64,000 bases of DNA from Aradus depressus (lineage: Eukaryota > Arthropoda > Insecta > Hemiptera > Aradidae), in the NCBI GenBank assembly GCA_963662175.1, contig OY759215.1, positions 54,639,213-54,703,212 of the forward strand, given 5' to 3'. Positions 46,592 through 64,000 of the stretch are shown here, piece after piece. Each line of letters opens with the position of its first letter. Within the stretch, counting starts at the first letter, position 1. The notes beneath the pieces are model-generated. The model saw nothing but the letters and a program-made list of their open reading frames with translations. It was not told the DNA's origin and ran no database searches. Made by a program: the position numbers and the translations under genes.

Positions 46592-48216
46592 AGTTATACC
46601 CGGCGTTGCCCGGGGAACTTTGATTTTTCTCCCAATATCTTCTATAACGCTATTCAGTTCCTCGACAGTACATTCATGATGTTATAATTTTCAATTATTC
46701 ATACGGAATAAGGCTTATAGTCCTTCAGCTGTTGTAACGCTAGTAAGTTTTTAGGACCCCTGGGCACCACAGCGAGTATGCGCCTTTCAACGGCGGAAGC
46801 CACACCTAGTGAATACTTAGCATCGCTGGACGTCCTAGTCAGTGCGTACTTAAGAACGTTTGTGACCACAGCTAGTATGTGGCTTGCAACGCTGAGCACC
46901 ACAGCTAGTACGTAGTTGGGAATGCTGGGCATCATAGCTAGTATGTGCCTTGCGACGGCGGACCCAACAGCTAGTACGTAGTTAGGAACGCTGGTCACCA
47001 CGGCTAGTATGTGCCTCGCAACAGCGGACCCCACAGCTAGTACGAAGTAAGGAACGCTGGGCATCACAGCTATTAAGTGCCTTGCAACAGCGGACCCCAC
47101 AGCTAGTATGTAGTTAAATACGCGGGGCATTACAGTTAGTAAGTGCTTTGCAACAGCGAACTTCACAGCTAGTACATAGTTAGGAACGCTGGGCACTACA
47201 GCTAGTAAATGCCTTGCAACAACGGACCCCACAGCTAGTACGAAGTTAGGAACGCTGGGCACTACAGCTAGTAAATGCCTTGCAACAACGGACCCCACAG
47301 CTAGTACGATATTAGGAACCCTGGGCATCACAGCTAGTATGCTTTTGCAACGACGGACCCCACAGCTAGTACGTTTTTAGGAACGCTGGGCCCTACAGGT
47401 AGTAGGTGCCTTGCAACTGCGAACCCCACAGATAGTATGTAGTTAGAACCACAGGGCATCACAGCTAGTATGAGTTTTGCAACGGCGGACCCCACAGCTA
47501 GTACCTACGAGTGAAATACGCTGGGCCACACTGCTAGCGCCTTGCAACAGCAGACCCCACAGCTAGTACGTAATTAGAAACGCTGGGCATTACAGCTAGT
47601 AAATGTCTTATAGGTGTCTTGCAACAGCGAACCCCACAGCCAGTACATAGTAAGGAACGCTGGGGCTGAGCACTACAGCTAGTAAGTACCTTGCAACAGC
47701 GGACCCCACAGCTAGTACGATATTAGGAACGCTGGACATCACAGCTAGTAAATGTCTTGCAACAGTGAACCCCACAGCGAATACATAGTTACTACTACTA
47801 CATGTGAAATTCATGACAATCCGATTCATGACAATACGATCAACCGTTAATGAGCTAGCTCTATATTTATACTTAGTCCCCCCCCCCCTCAACCCCGCCA
47901 CCCGTTCAAAATTTCGGGACGCCACACTCCTTATTTTTCTATTTGGCCTTCAGGAATAATATATGCGAAATTTCGTGACAATACGACTAACCGTTAATGA
48001 GCTAACTCTATATGTATATTTAGCCCCCCCAACAACTCTCCTTCCTGTTCAAAATTTTGGGCCGTCACACACCTAATATTTCTATTTGACCTTTAGGAAT
48101 ACTACATGTGAAATTTCATGACAATTCGACCATTAGTTAATGAGTTAGCACTATTTATATACGTAGGCCCCCCTTACAACCCCCCCTCCCGATCAAAACT
48201 TTGGAACGCCACACAC
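46592..48216 (+). mobile_element. array element block 5, 3'-truncated
   Basis: Head 46592-46737, minisatellite to about 47800, about three 141-bp units, then an abrupt stop inside a unit at GGAACGCCACACAC (48216). The tail is missing. Confidence 0.8.
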
Positions 48217-48265
48217 AGATTTACTTACTTAGTCTTATTTTATTTATTTAGTATTACTTTAATTT
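48217..48265. other. short AT-rich junction
   Basis: Sequence between the truncated array and the SINE target duplication. Confidence 0.5.
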
Positions 48266-48276
48266 TTTATTACTTT

Positions 48277-48639
48277 AGGTTAGGTTAGGTTAGGTTTTAT
48301 GACTCATGCCCGGGCTTTAACTACGAGGTCATATCGCCTACTACCAGAGCGACGATGGAGCGCTCCATCGTCGCTCTGGTGGACATGAGCCCGACTCTAC
48401 TGTGGGAGTCCTAAATTTTGCCTACCCTAAATTTTTATTCACCTAGGGCAGGGGTCTTTAACGAGTACCTGACATCGTACAGGCTCGGGACCATCGCTTA
48501 TCGTCCCATCCGAAGGACGGCGTGCTTAAGTTTATTTTACCTTCCAGATAAAATAAACTAAGGGCCTCGGTCGGGCTACGAACCCACGACCTTGAGCTCA
48601 GAAGTCAAGCACGCATACCACTGAGCTACCGGCGCCCTC
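48277..48639 (-). mobile_element. SINE-I, full length, with 11-bp target duplication
   Basis: Minus orientation: head GGGCGCCGGTAGCTCAGTGG, B-box GGGTTCGTAGCCC, central CCGTCCTTCGGATGGGACG, and a 3' tail of repeated CCTAA (GGTTAGG repeats at 48277-48296 on plus). TTTATTACTTT flanks it at 48266-48276 and 48640-48650. It has a small palindromic insertion, GAGCGACGATGGAGCGCTCC, near 48347. Probably the youngest copy of the family in the window. Confidence 0.93.
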
Positions 48640-48713
48640 TTTATTACTTTATATATATTTATTATTTTGTATATACTTTATATTATTATTCTTGTCTTCC
48701 TTTCTTATTATTA

Positions 48714-49643
48714 TTGAGTAGGTATATGTATATTTTACAATGTAACCGCAAAACATCTAACTTACTTACTATCATTCTCCACGGACGCCGCATTGAGAGC
48801 CCGGCATCTGTTATGTACCTTGGGGTGCGGATCGGGCCGAGCCGGAACATGACGTCCCACGTTGTTAACATTAGAGAAAGGACAACCGTCATTTTCAACG
48901 CTCTGAACTGCGTAGCCCGCGCGACTTGGGGTCTCGGCTACTCTGCAAGTAGAATCATCTACACTTGAGTATTCGAGGCTGTAGTAAGATACGCCACTGC
49001 TGTGTGATGGCATCGTCCCACGAAGCGGCGACGCGTGATTCAGTTGCAAGCGCAGAGAGCAGCCTTTTTAAGGGTTACAAAGGCCTATCGTACTGTCTCT
49101 ATGGCTGCGCTACAGGTGCTGGCAGGAGCTCCGCTCATAGACTTGGTCTTGGACGGGGCTGTCGCCTCGTACTATTGTAGACGTTTGTCTTTAGGAGCAG
49201 ATATAGATGAGCCCTTCCGTCAAGCCCTAGAGGAAGAGATGCGCGGACAGACTAGAGCGTTGCAAGGACGTTGTACAGGAATATATTGTGGAGAAATGGC
49301 AACAGCGGTGGTCACGATCATCGGATGGTCGAACGACCTATGCATATTTCCAGGAAATCCGGGTACGTCTGGACTCTACGTGGGTACTGTCCAGATACTA
49401 TCAGATCATGGAGATTTCAAATCCAAGATATTCTTCTTTAAGAGAAAGAACAACCCGAACTGTTCGGATTCGAAACCGCAGAACATGCGGTCCTCGAATG
49501 TCCGCTATGATCCTATTGTGGAGTTGATACGCGGGACAGGATCGTACCTGGGACTCGACCTACGGCAATTGGTGAAGGAAACCGGCTTCCCAGTGTTCAG
49601 TCGATTTGTCCCCTCCTGGCGGAGAAAGAAAAATGCACTATGA
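48714..49643 (+). pseudogene. R1-clade-like non-LTR retrotransposon, C-terminal half of ORF2, decayed
   Basis: One frame reads through 48714-49643 apart from TGA codons at 48966 and 49005. It carries YLGVRIGPSRNMTSHV, RATWGLGYSASR, then after the stops VVRYATAV, WHRPTKRRRVIQLQAQRA and RVTKAYRTVSMAALQVLAG. This order (thumb-side YLG block, then RAV/AYRTVS-x-x-AL-x-VLAG) is characteristic of R1-type elements, which in arthropods often sit in rDNA. At the C-terminal knuckle the frame slips: NPNCSD is in this frame, while ETAEHAVLECPL, with the expected His and Cys, is in the next. The catalytic reverse transcriptase core and endonuclease are missing, so it is a 5'-truncated dead copy. Confidence 0.8.
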
Positions 49644-49850
49644 CCCTGCGCCAGGTGCCCCTGGCGCCCCACCGCACGCAGCTAGCGAGCGCTCCGCTTT
49701 TATCCCGAGCTCTTTTGGCTCACCAAGGAAATTAAGATGGGCTGGAAGTGGCACAAAAAAAAAAGCTTAATTGCGTCAATGCACATCGGTGTTTTTTTGG
49801 AAGCCAATGCTAACCGGTGCCGGACTTCGGTCCAGTCCAGCCGTTAAAAA
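49644..49850 (+). other. probable 3' UTR of the R1-like copy
   Basis: Less AT-rich sequence (GCGCCAGGTGCCCCTGGCGCC, GGTGCCGGACTTCGGTCCAG) continuing from the dead ORF before composition drops to AT-rich after about 49850. Its end is not marked by a clear A-tail or target duplication. Confidence 0.4.
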
Positions 49851-50959
49851 TAGCTTGAAATCAATACTCTTTCCTCTTTTCCCTCATAGCATTGTCACTT
49901 TTCCTTCTCGAAACTGGCTTAGGCTAAAGCTCCACTTTAACAGCTTAAGATTCTATATAAATAACGATCGAAAGCCTTCCCCGCGTCTCTTTTTAAGTGT
50001 TTCCTATTTATTTTAGTAGTTGTCCTTCTGTTTAATCTTTGTTAATTTTTATGATTATGATTATGATAAATAATTATTTATTTATCATAATTGAAAAAAA
50101 AGAGACTCATTAAAGACGAGCTTCACTACAAAGGCAAGGTATAGTTATAGAATTTTTCAAACGTTGGCACTAAAAAATTAAACTTTAAACGGTCACACTG
50201 AAAATCTACCTTTGTCAGTTTCTGCTCAAGCATTCCTTACAACAGAAGAAAATAACTCAATAATTCAAGTTTCTATTGAAAAAACTCCGAAAAATTAACT
50301 AGTAACTAAGGGGCCTTCCGTAAATTATTTTTGAATATCCCCCCGGTACGTATCATTAATTGTTTTTCTACTAAGAGACGAGATGTGTTACGTAATTAAT
50401 GGATACCCCCGTACACCCTTCCCTAAAGGATGAGCACCGGTATTTTATTTGTCACAAATTCCGATCTGGATTAGGTACATTACAAAATGTTAATAAATCT
50501 TGGAGAAGTCTTGGCAGGAATCAGCGATGAGTTAGTCAAGACTGTCATAAGATTTGTATGAGTAGGTATTATATACAATCTATCGCCATTTTATTAATTT
50601 ATTTTCAAAAGTATATGTTATATAGTCTTATGTTAGCAGTAAATATTCAAATTTTTAGATTTAAAAATAATTACTTGAACGAAATTCTTGGTCCGGATCT
50701 GTTTCATTCAACAATCGCCTCTAATTCAAAATAACAATGTTATTTGTGCACAATGAATCCACATTTTTATTCTCTGTGTAAAAGTAGTAGAAATGTAAAT
50801 TTAAAATTAAAGGTATAATTCATATTTTAAAGATGATATAATATATTTCTGCCATAATTTCTTAAACGCAGCTCTTTTTGGCCAGCAGGTAGCACTGTCA
50901 GCAGTCTTGTTCCCTTCCCTGGTAAGATAACCTTCTGTTTTGTATTTTTGCTTAGGAGC
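49851..50959. other. upstream region of Atg16 with a possible MITE
   Basis: At about 50308-50410 GGGGCCTTCCGTAAATTA and, inverted, TAATTAATGGATACCCC form imperfect termini of a possible small MITE. Closer to the gene, 50925-50955 has a pyrimidine-rich run ending TTTTGCTTAG just four bases before the ATG. This may be a splice acceptor for an unseen 5' UTR exon. No TATA-type promoter is obvious. Confidence 0.4.
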
Positions 50960-59578
<8,619 letters not shown>

Positions 59579-60383
59579 TGTAATGTACACTACGGAACAT
59601 TTTTTTAATGAATATTTCAATGAAAAGAGGTAATTTTTTTTATTATAATCTAATATCATATATATATTAGATATATATCAAGGTGTTTGAGAAACAAAAC
59701 AAGAAAACATATAAAAAACAGCTGTGAAATAGTGTTAAATGTAATGGAGTCGTGAGCTAGCTCTAAAACGGTGCATGTGGTTTGGATATGTTTTAAATAA
59801 AAATGAAGTTGAACAATTAGATGAAAGTTGACTGGGGTGGAATTAAAGTGTGAAGAGTTGACGGGGTCTGGTTTCTGTGGTAGAGGCGTCGAGAAGGTAC
59901 AATTAATAATATCTATTTTCAATATGCTCAAATAAAAAAAAAAAAAAGAAATAGTTTTTTAAGTATTAATTTAATGTTTTTGTGCCATTGTAAATTTTTG
60001 TTTTGTTTGTTCAAATAAGTTTTTTTTTAAATTTAAATATGTAAATATAGATAATAACCCAATTATTTGTCCTCTTCAAATTCTATTCTATTCATCTTCC
60101 CTGTTGTCCCAGTAGTATCATTTAAAAAACCTTTGGATTAGAAATTAATATTATTTAAAATTATTAAAAATTGGTATCTCTTTGTGAATCCAAGTGTAAA
60201 GTTTGTTTAATTGAATTTTTTTCGTTGTATACGTGTACTTTCTTAAAAATTGCACGTCTTAAATTATTGATAATATTTTTTTTAGGGCAATTTTCGGCAA
60301 ACTACTGTAGAAATCAAAATTTAAATAAACAAAAGAGATCAAATTTCTACAGGAAATGTGGTAGCAATCAAGTTTTTATCACA
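59579..60383 (+). repeat. 5' LTR (3' border inferred)
   Basis: Starts TGTAATG. The proposed end is the CA at 60382-60383, four bases before the TGG of the putative primer-binding site, giving about 805 bp. The start is firm because the 3' copy shares it; the end is inferred. A small inverted repeat (ATCTAATA...TATTAGAT) lies near 59648-59672. Confidence 0.6.
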
Positions 60384-60387
60384 TTTT

Positions 60388-60405
60388 TGGCATCCCTTGT
60401 GGGGA
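60388..60405 (+). other. putative primer-binding site
   Basis: TGGCATCCCTTGTGGGGA begins with TGG, complementary to the universal tRNA CCA end, just after the inferred LTR. The tRNA was not identified. Confidence 0.4.
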
Positions 60406-60641
60406 CGATTTTCGCCACAAAGCCCCATCATATTTTGGCAAAACCTTGATGGGAGAATTTTTTTTATATTAATTAAAGTAGGGAAACAGGTTGAAAAAGA
60501 TGAAAAGGATAGAATAGAGACAAATAAGGGTTACATTTAATTTTGAGAAATAATATTTTTTTTTGCCAACTTCAAAAGAAGGTTACTATTTTATATAACA
60601 TTGTTTTTGTTTAGTAATTATATATTTAGTAAAGTAAGAAA

Positions 60642-61847
60642 ATGCCAATTACCAGAGGACAAGCGAGAAGATTAGAGGAGGAAAGTAGAGAGGAAGGGTC
60701 AAGTTCGGAGGAAAGATCCGATATGGAGTTATCGGAAGATAGAGAAAGGGAGACTCCAGCCGCAATGGAGTCCATGCAGGGTACAGGTGAGGAGTCGCAA
60801 GGGGAGGGGGTAAATAAAGATAAAGAAAAAGAGGGCATTGCTGCTCCTGATATGGAATGGCTCCGTGTTGTGTTGACAAAGTTAACTGGGGATATGGGAA
60901 ATTTAAGGGGGGATATTGGAAATATCAATCAAAAAATGGAAGAGCAAAGTAATAAATTAGGAAATTTAGAGACAAATTTAAAAAGGGAAATGGGGGATAT
61001 GAATCAAAAAATGGAAGAGCAAAGTAATAAATTAGGAAATTTAGAGACAAATTTAAAAAGGGAAATGGGGGATATGAATCAAAAAATGGAAGAGCAAAGT
61101 AATAAATTAGGAAATTTAGAGACAAATTTAAAAAGGGAAATGGGGGAAAAATTAGGAAAATTAGAGACAAACTTAAGGAGCGACATTAAAAATTTAGAAG
61201 TTAAATTAAATAAAAAGGTGGACAATTTGATGAACCAATTAGAGAAAATTCAAATAGAAAATGAAAGAGTTGAAAGTAGGATAAATAAAGCAGGAGAAAA
61301 CTTAGAAAAGCACTTTATTCAAAAAATTAACAAGTTGGATGAAGGGAATTCTGAAGTAGAAAAAGAGGTTCTTATTATTGACAGTCAGTCACAAGTTGAT
61401 GAGGTAGAAGGAACAGAGAATAACAGTGGGGAGGAACAGACCCAAATTTTAGAGAAAGATGTGGAGGAAGAGAGTCAAAATGTAGAAAAATTAGAATTAA
61501 GTGAAATTCAAGAAAATATGATTAATATTGATGTGGATGGACAGAGTGAAAGGAACATTTTGATGTTATTAGACAAAACAAACGAACAGACTGAGGACAA
61601 CAAACAAAAGACAAATTTTAATTTTAAAGAAAATATAGTTAAAACTTACAGACAAACTGGAAATAGAAAGGAGGCTAATAAAAGTTATAAGAACAATTTT
61701 AAAAAGAGAGTAAAAGCATTCAAACAGGTATTAAGGACAAAATTAACACTGAACAAATATTTAGAGAAGGGGGAGGGGATTTTTAAAGACATAATTCGCC
61801 GGGGCATCCGGAAAAAGATAAAATTAAATTTGGGCTTTGCAATATAA
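60642..61847 (+). CDS. gag-like coiled-coil protein of the LTR element
   Basis: A complete 401-codon ORF. It begins MPITRGQARRLEEESREE, similar to the MPxTRxxxR start of many insect LTR-element gag proteins, followed by an acidic low-complexity region. Residues about 75-230 are charged heptad-like coiled coil (NQKMEEQSNKLGNLE, DIKNLEVKLNKKVDNL). Within these, three 25-residue direct repeats (60927-61151) are nearly identical. An acidic stretch (GEEQTQILEKDVEEES) and a strongly basic C-terminus (FKKRVKAFKQVLR, RRGIRKKIKL) follow. It has no cysteine, so no CCHC nucleocapsid knuckle, and no protease motif. It could act as a structural protein whose enzymes come from an autonomous partner. The function is inferred from position and composition, not from a recognised domain. 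Confidence 0.65.
   Translation: MPITRGQARRLEEESREEGSSSEERSDMELSEDRERETPAAMESMQGTGEESQGEGVNKDKEKEGIAAPDMEWLRVVLTKLTGDMGNLRGDIGNINQKMEEQSNKLGNLETNLKREMGDMNQKMEEQSNKLGNLETNLKREMGDMNQKMEEQSNKLGNLETNLKREMGEKLGKLETNLRSDIKNLEVKLNKKVDNLMNQLEKIQIENERVESRINKAGENLEKHFIQKINKLDEGNSEVEKEVLIIDSQSQVDEVEGTENNSGEEQTQILEKDVEEESQNVEKLELSEIQENMINIDVDGQSERNILMLLDKTNEQTEDNKQKTNFNFKENIVKTYRQTGNRKEANKSYKNNFKKRVKAFKQVLRTKLTLNKYLEKGEGIFKDIIRRGIRKKIKLNLGFAI
60927..61151 (+). repeat. three 75-bp in-frame repeats inside the gag-like ORF
   Basis: AATCAAAAAATGGAAGAGC starts at 60927, 61002 and 61077. Each 75-bp unit adds exactly 25 codons of coiled coil, so copy number can change without breaking the frame. Confidence 0.93.
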
Positions 61848-63899
61848 TTGCATTAGCCACTTTTTATAGTGAACCTATTTTTTTTTTGCAACTCGGATGA
61901 GTTTGAGGAAATGACTGACAGACTAACATGACAGAATTAGGATTAATTTAAAATATGACGAAGTGACATTGGACTAATATAATAGTATGAATGATACATT
62001 TATTTTTGGATGAGAGAATTTTGGTATATGAAGAGTATGGATGAATTTTGGTATAGTTCTGCGTTTAAATTAATTAGGATTTACATTTTTTTGTAGGATT
62101 AGATTAGATGTTAGGATCAGTATAAAATTAATCTAAGATTATATTTAGGGATTAGTCATCCAAATTTAACATATACAAATTATTTATTTGAGACTTACAT
62201 GTTAATAATGATATTATTGAAAATTAAAACATATACATACAACTGATTTTTTTTAACGAACATAATATGGAAGAAGATAGATTTTTTTTAATTATATTTT
62301 TTATTACAAAATGTTAGAAAGATAAAATCAGCAGGCTGAGAGATGCCTAGATCTCTTTGGAGACATGACGAACTTCCTGAGGCCGAGTCAAGGGGACAGA
62401 TTTTCTGTTTCGGAACTGTTCAGCTAGGATACCGGACGTGACTAAATCATAATAATATTATAAATTAGAAAGACGAACGAAACTGTATAGAAGCCTTGGA
62501 AGGATAATATATTATATAAATTGTATGTATGCATAGGTTAGTAAATTTTTGTTATTATAAATTCTATTATTTAGACAATTTCATTTATTATTGTGAGTAA
62601 CATGTTTTTCTACGTAAATTTGTTTAATAGAGAGAGTAGATGAGAAGAGTTGTAGGAGCACATTATATAACTTTAGGAATAGGAACAAACAAAGGGTAAT
62701 ATTAATTAGAGAAGTTTTGAATTAATTGCTGATGACATTCTTTTAGACGTCGGGATTATATAGATTTGTTTTGGGAGAAATTATTTTTTTTAATCCTAGT
62801 AAGAGCTAGTGATTAATTGGAGATTTATATTTTTTTTTTGATCTGCGAGAGATGATTTTTTTGTGTCGACTAGAAAGAACTAGCGATATATATAGGAGAT
62901 TTATGATGTAGTGTTGGTTGCCTACCTGAGATAGGAGGAACCGTATTTTTGCTACGTCAACGATGAAGTTATTATTATTAGGGAGTTATTAGTAGAGAAG
63001 GAAGTTGAAGTAAAAATATATGTGAGATACATTTTTTTTTAGTTAGGAAGTAAGAAGGACGTCTCAAAGAATTTAATACCTCAAAAGACAAGTACTATAT
63101 ATATATATTAAATAAATTAAATTTGTATTCCTTATTACCCGGCGTGAGGCCTAATTTTCATTGCTATGATATATTTTGGAAGTGTGATGAAGTAAAACCG
63201 AAGGATTTATTTAATTTTTATTTCAAGTAAATTTCTTTTTTTATATACAATCTTTTTATATAATTATTTTGAATACATACAAATGTTAAATTGATGGTAA
63301 AGGCGGAAAGTAAAATAATTGGCAATTTCTTAAATCTATATGCAACTTGATTATTTCCAAACTTGATTTCATGACTATGACTGATCCTGTAAATATGTAA
63401 ACATTTAGTATTATATTTTTTTATGTTCAATTAGTTCAAATTTTTATAAATTTAAGTTAACATTTTCTTTAGGTTAAGGATTAATTGTAAATTTTTAGAT
63501 TAATATTTGTTTTTGTTTATTAGAAATTAGGTACGTATATATATAAGTTAATAATTGTAAATAGTTATAAAAATATAAAAAATGGGCATATATGTATAAA
63601 AAGAGCGTCGAATTGGGCATATAAAAAATAAAAATAAATCAGTGAGTGTAAGTGAGAGAGAGACTTCGATACATCGTTGAGTTGAAGACACCAAGGAGCC
63701 AGCCAACATGTGCGTTTGAGGAGGAAGCTAATCTACCTGTGTATTGGAGGAAGACGTTAATCCATCTGTGTATTGAAGGAGGAGGCTTGTCATGTGGATT
63801 CGAGGAAGAAGCTAAATCAACCTGTGTATTGGAGGAAGTTGAATCTGAAAGAACTTATATATAAAAAAAAAAAAATTTTGTGAACAAACATTTTTTTTT
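61848..63899 (+). other. 3' internal region of the LTR element
   Basis: AT-rich, stop-filled in all frames; no pol remnants recognised. At about 63640-63845 short related modules (AATCTACCTGTGTATTGGAGG and variants at 63729, 63760 and 63816) repeat imprecisely. They form a 70-codon ORF (63652-63864) that I do not support as a gene. Confidence 0.55.
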
Positions 63900-63915
63900 A
63901 AAAAGAAGGAAAAGG
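63900..63915 (+). other. polypurine tract of the LTR element
   Basis: AAAAAGAAGGAAAAGG lies four bases before the 3' LTR start at 63920, the place where plus-strand DNA synthesis is primed in LTR elements. Confidence 0.6.
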
Positions 63916-63919
63916 CAAA

Positions 63920-64000
63920 TGTAATGTACACTACGGAACATTTTTTTAATGAATATTTCAATGAAAAGAGGTAATTTTTTTTATTATAATCTAATATCAT
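63920..64000 (+). repeat. 3' LTR, first 81 bases
   Basis: Identical to 59579-59659; continues beyond the window. Confidence 0.85.

Larger units (their letters stand above)
41366..47480 (+). repeat. 3.06-kb tandem segmental duplication
   Basis: Landmarks recur at offsets of 3056-3057 bp: the inter-block spacer (43063/46120), block heads (43536/46592), minisatellite variants (41525/44581) and 141-bp units (42120/45177). Copy 1 spans about 41366-44422 and copy 2 about 44423-47480. Differences are single bases or one extra C in a C-tract. Copy 2's continuation skips about 0.34 kb of minisatellite, consistent with unequal exchange. Confidence 0.85.
32481..48216 (+). repeat. compound tandem-repeat region built from five related elements
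   Basis: Five blocks (starting at about 32481, 35704, 40866, 43536 and 46592) share one plan. First comes a head with ATACCCGGCGTTGCCCGGGG and a conserved stretch to AATAAGGCTTATAGTCCTTCA. Then follow a 33/66-bp minisatellite and an array of about 141-bp units with long C-tracts. The tail holds CCGTCCAGCGGTTTGGGCG, GATGCTGGAACAAACATAC and a palindromic end. Heads and tails of this type are dispersed in many arthropod genomes; the element class is not certain from sequence alone. No transposase, helicase or reverse transcriptase frame is present. The blocks clearly expanded by unequal exchange as well as by transposition. Confidence 0.85.
59579..64000 (+). mobile_element. non-autonomous LTR retrotransposon (partial at window edge)
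   Basis: The 81 bases from 59579 (TGTAATGTACACTACGG) recur without a difference at 63920-64000, giving the starts of a 5' and a 3' LTR 4341 bp apart. A purine tract precedes the second copy, and a TGG-starting primer-binding-like site lies at 60388. Between them is one ORF of 401 codons (60642-61847) and then 2 kb with no reverse transcriptase, integrase or protease. It lies in Atg16 intron 6, in the same orientation as the gene. The identical LTR starts suggest a recent insertion. Confidence 0.8.

Noticed and set aside
48277..48296. TTAGG-type repeats considered as telomere or interstitial telomeric DNA
   Set aside because: Only about four units, located exactly at the SINE 3' end inside its target duplications.
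60358..60540. Short plus ORFs across 60171-60540
   Set aside because: They span the inferred LTR end and primer-binding site and precede the real 401-codon ORF.
60925..61170. Minus-strand ORF with repeated hydrophobic peptides
   Set aside because: It is the antisense shadow of the 75-bp repeats in the gag-like ORF.

Overview
This is about 64 kb of AT-rich, intron-bearing animal DNA, almost certainly from an arthropod and most likely an insect. It carries an R1-like retrotransposon remnant (a group known from arthropods), tRNA-derived SINEs, BEL/Pao and other retroelement debris, and GT-AG introns. There are no bacterial-style genes. I could not settle the insect order from sequence alone.

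The one host gene I recognise with confidence is an Atg16 (ATG16L1) homologue on the + strand, starting at 50960. Six coding exons (50960-51062, 51405-51663, 53370-53532, 56210-56298, 57551-57686, 58402-58507) keep one reading frame and encode the ATG5-binding N-terminus, the coiled coil and the first WD40 blade. The other WD40 blades must lie beyond 64000. Its introns hold a SINE, a 13-copy 67-bp satellite, a hammerhead-like motif and, in the last visible intron, a young LTR retrotransposon (59579 to beyond 64000). That element encodes a cysteine-free coiled-coil gag-like protein and no visible pol.

From 1 to 32.5 kb the window is a transposon graveyard: an open RNase H-domain frame of a non-LTR element running off the left edge; two tRNA-derived SINE families (called SINE-I and SINE-II here); a small MITE; long hairpins; foldback elements, one with a unique 0.5 kb cargo; a BEL/Pao gag remnant whose leader was split by a SINE; and LINE 3'-end fragments. 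A few unassigned ORFs (notably 30860-31216 minus and the cargo at 23527-23953 minus) may be real but cannot be named.

From 32.48 to 48.22 kb lies a striking compound tandem-repeat region. Five related blocks each combine a conserved head with ACCCGGCGTTGCCCGGG, a 33/66-bp minisatellite, an array of about 141-bp units with C-rich (G4/i-motif capable) tracts, and a conserved tail ending in a palindrome. Between some blocks sit 441-bp units derived from decayed SINE-I sequence, and about 3.06 kb has been recently duplicated almost without change. From 48.28 to 49.85 kb there is a full SINE-I with an 11-bp target duplication and a decayed R1-like retrotransposon 3' half.

The long repeat-peptide ORFs in the 32-48 kb array are by-products of a repeat period divisible by three and are not annotated as genes.
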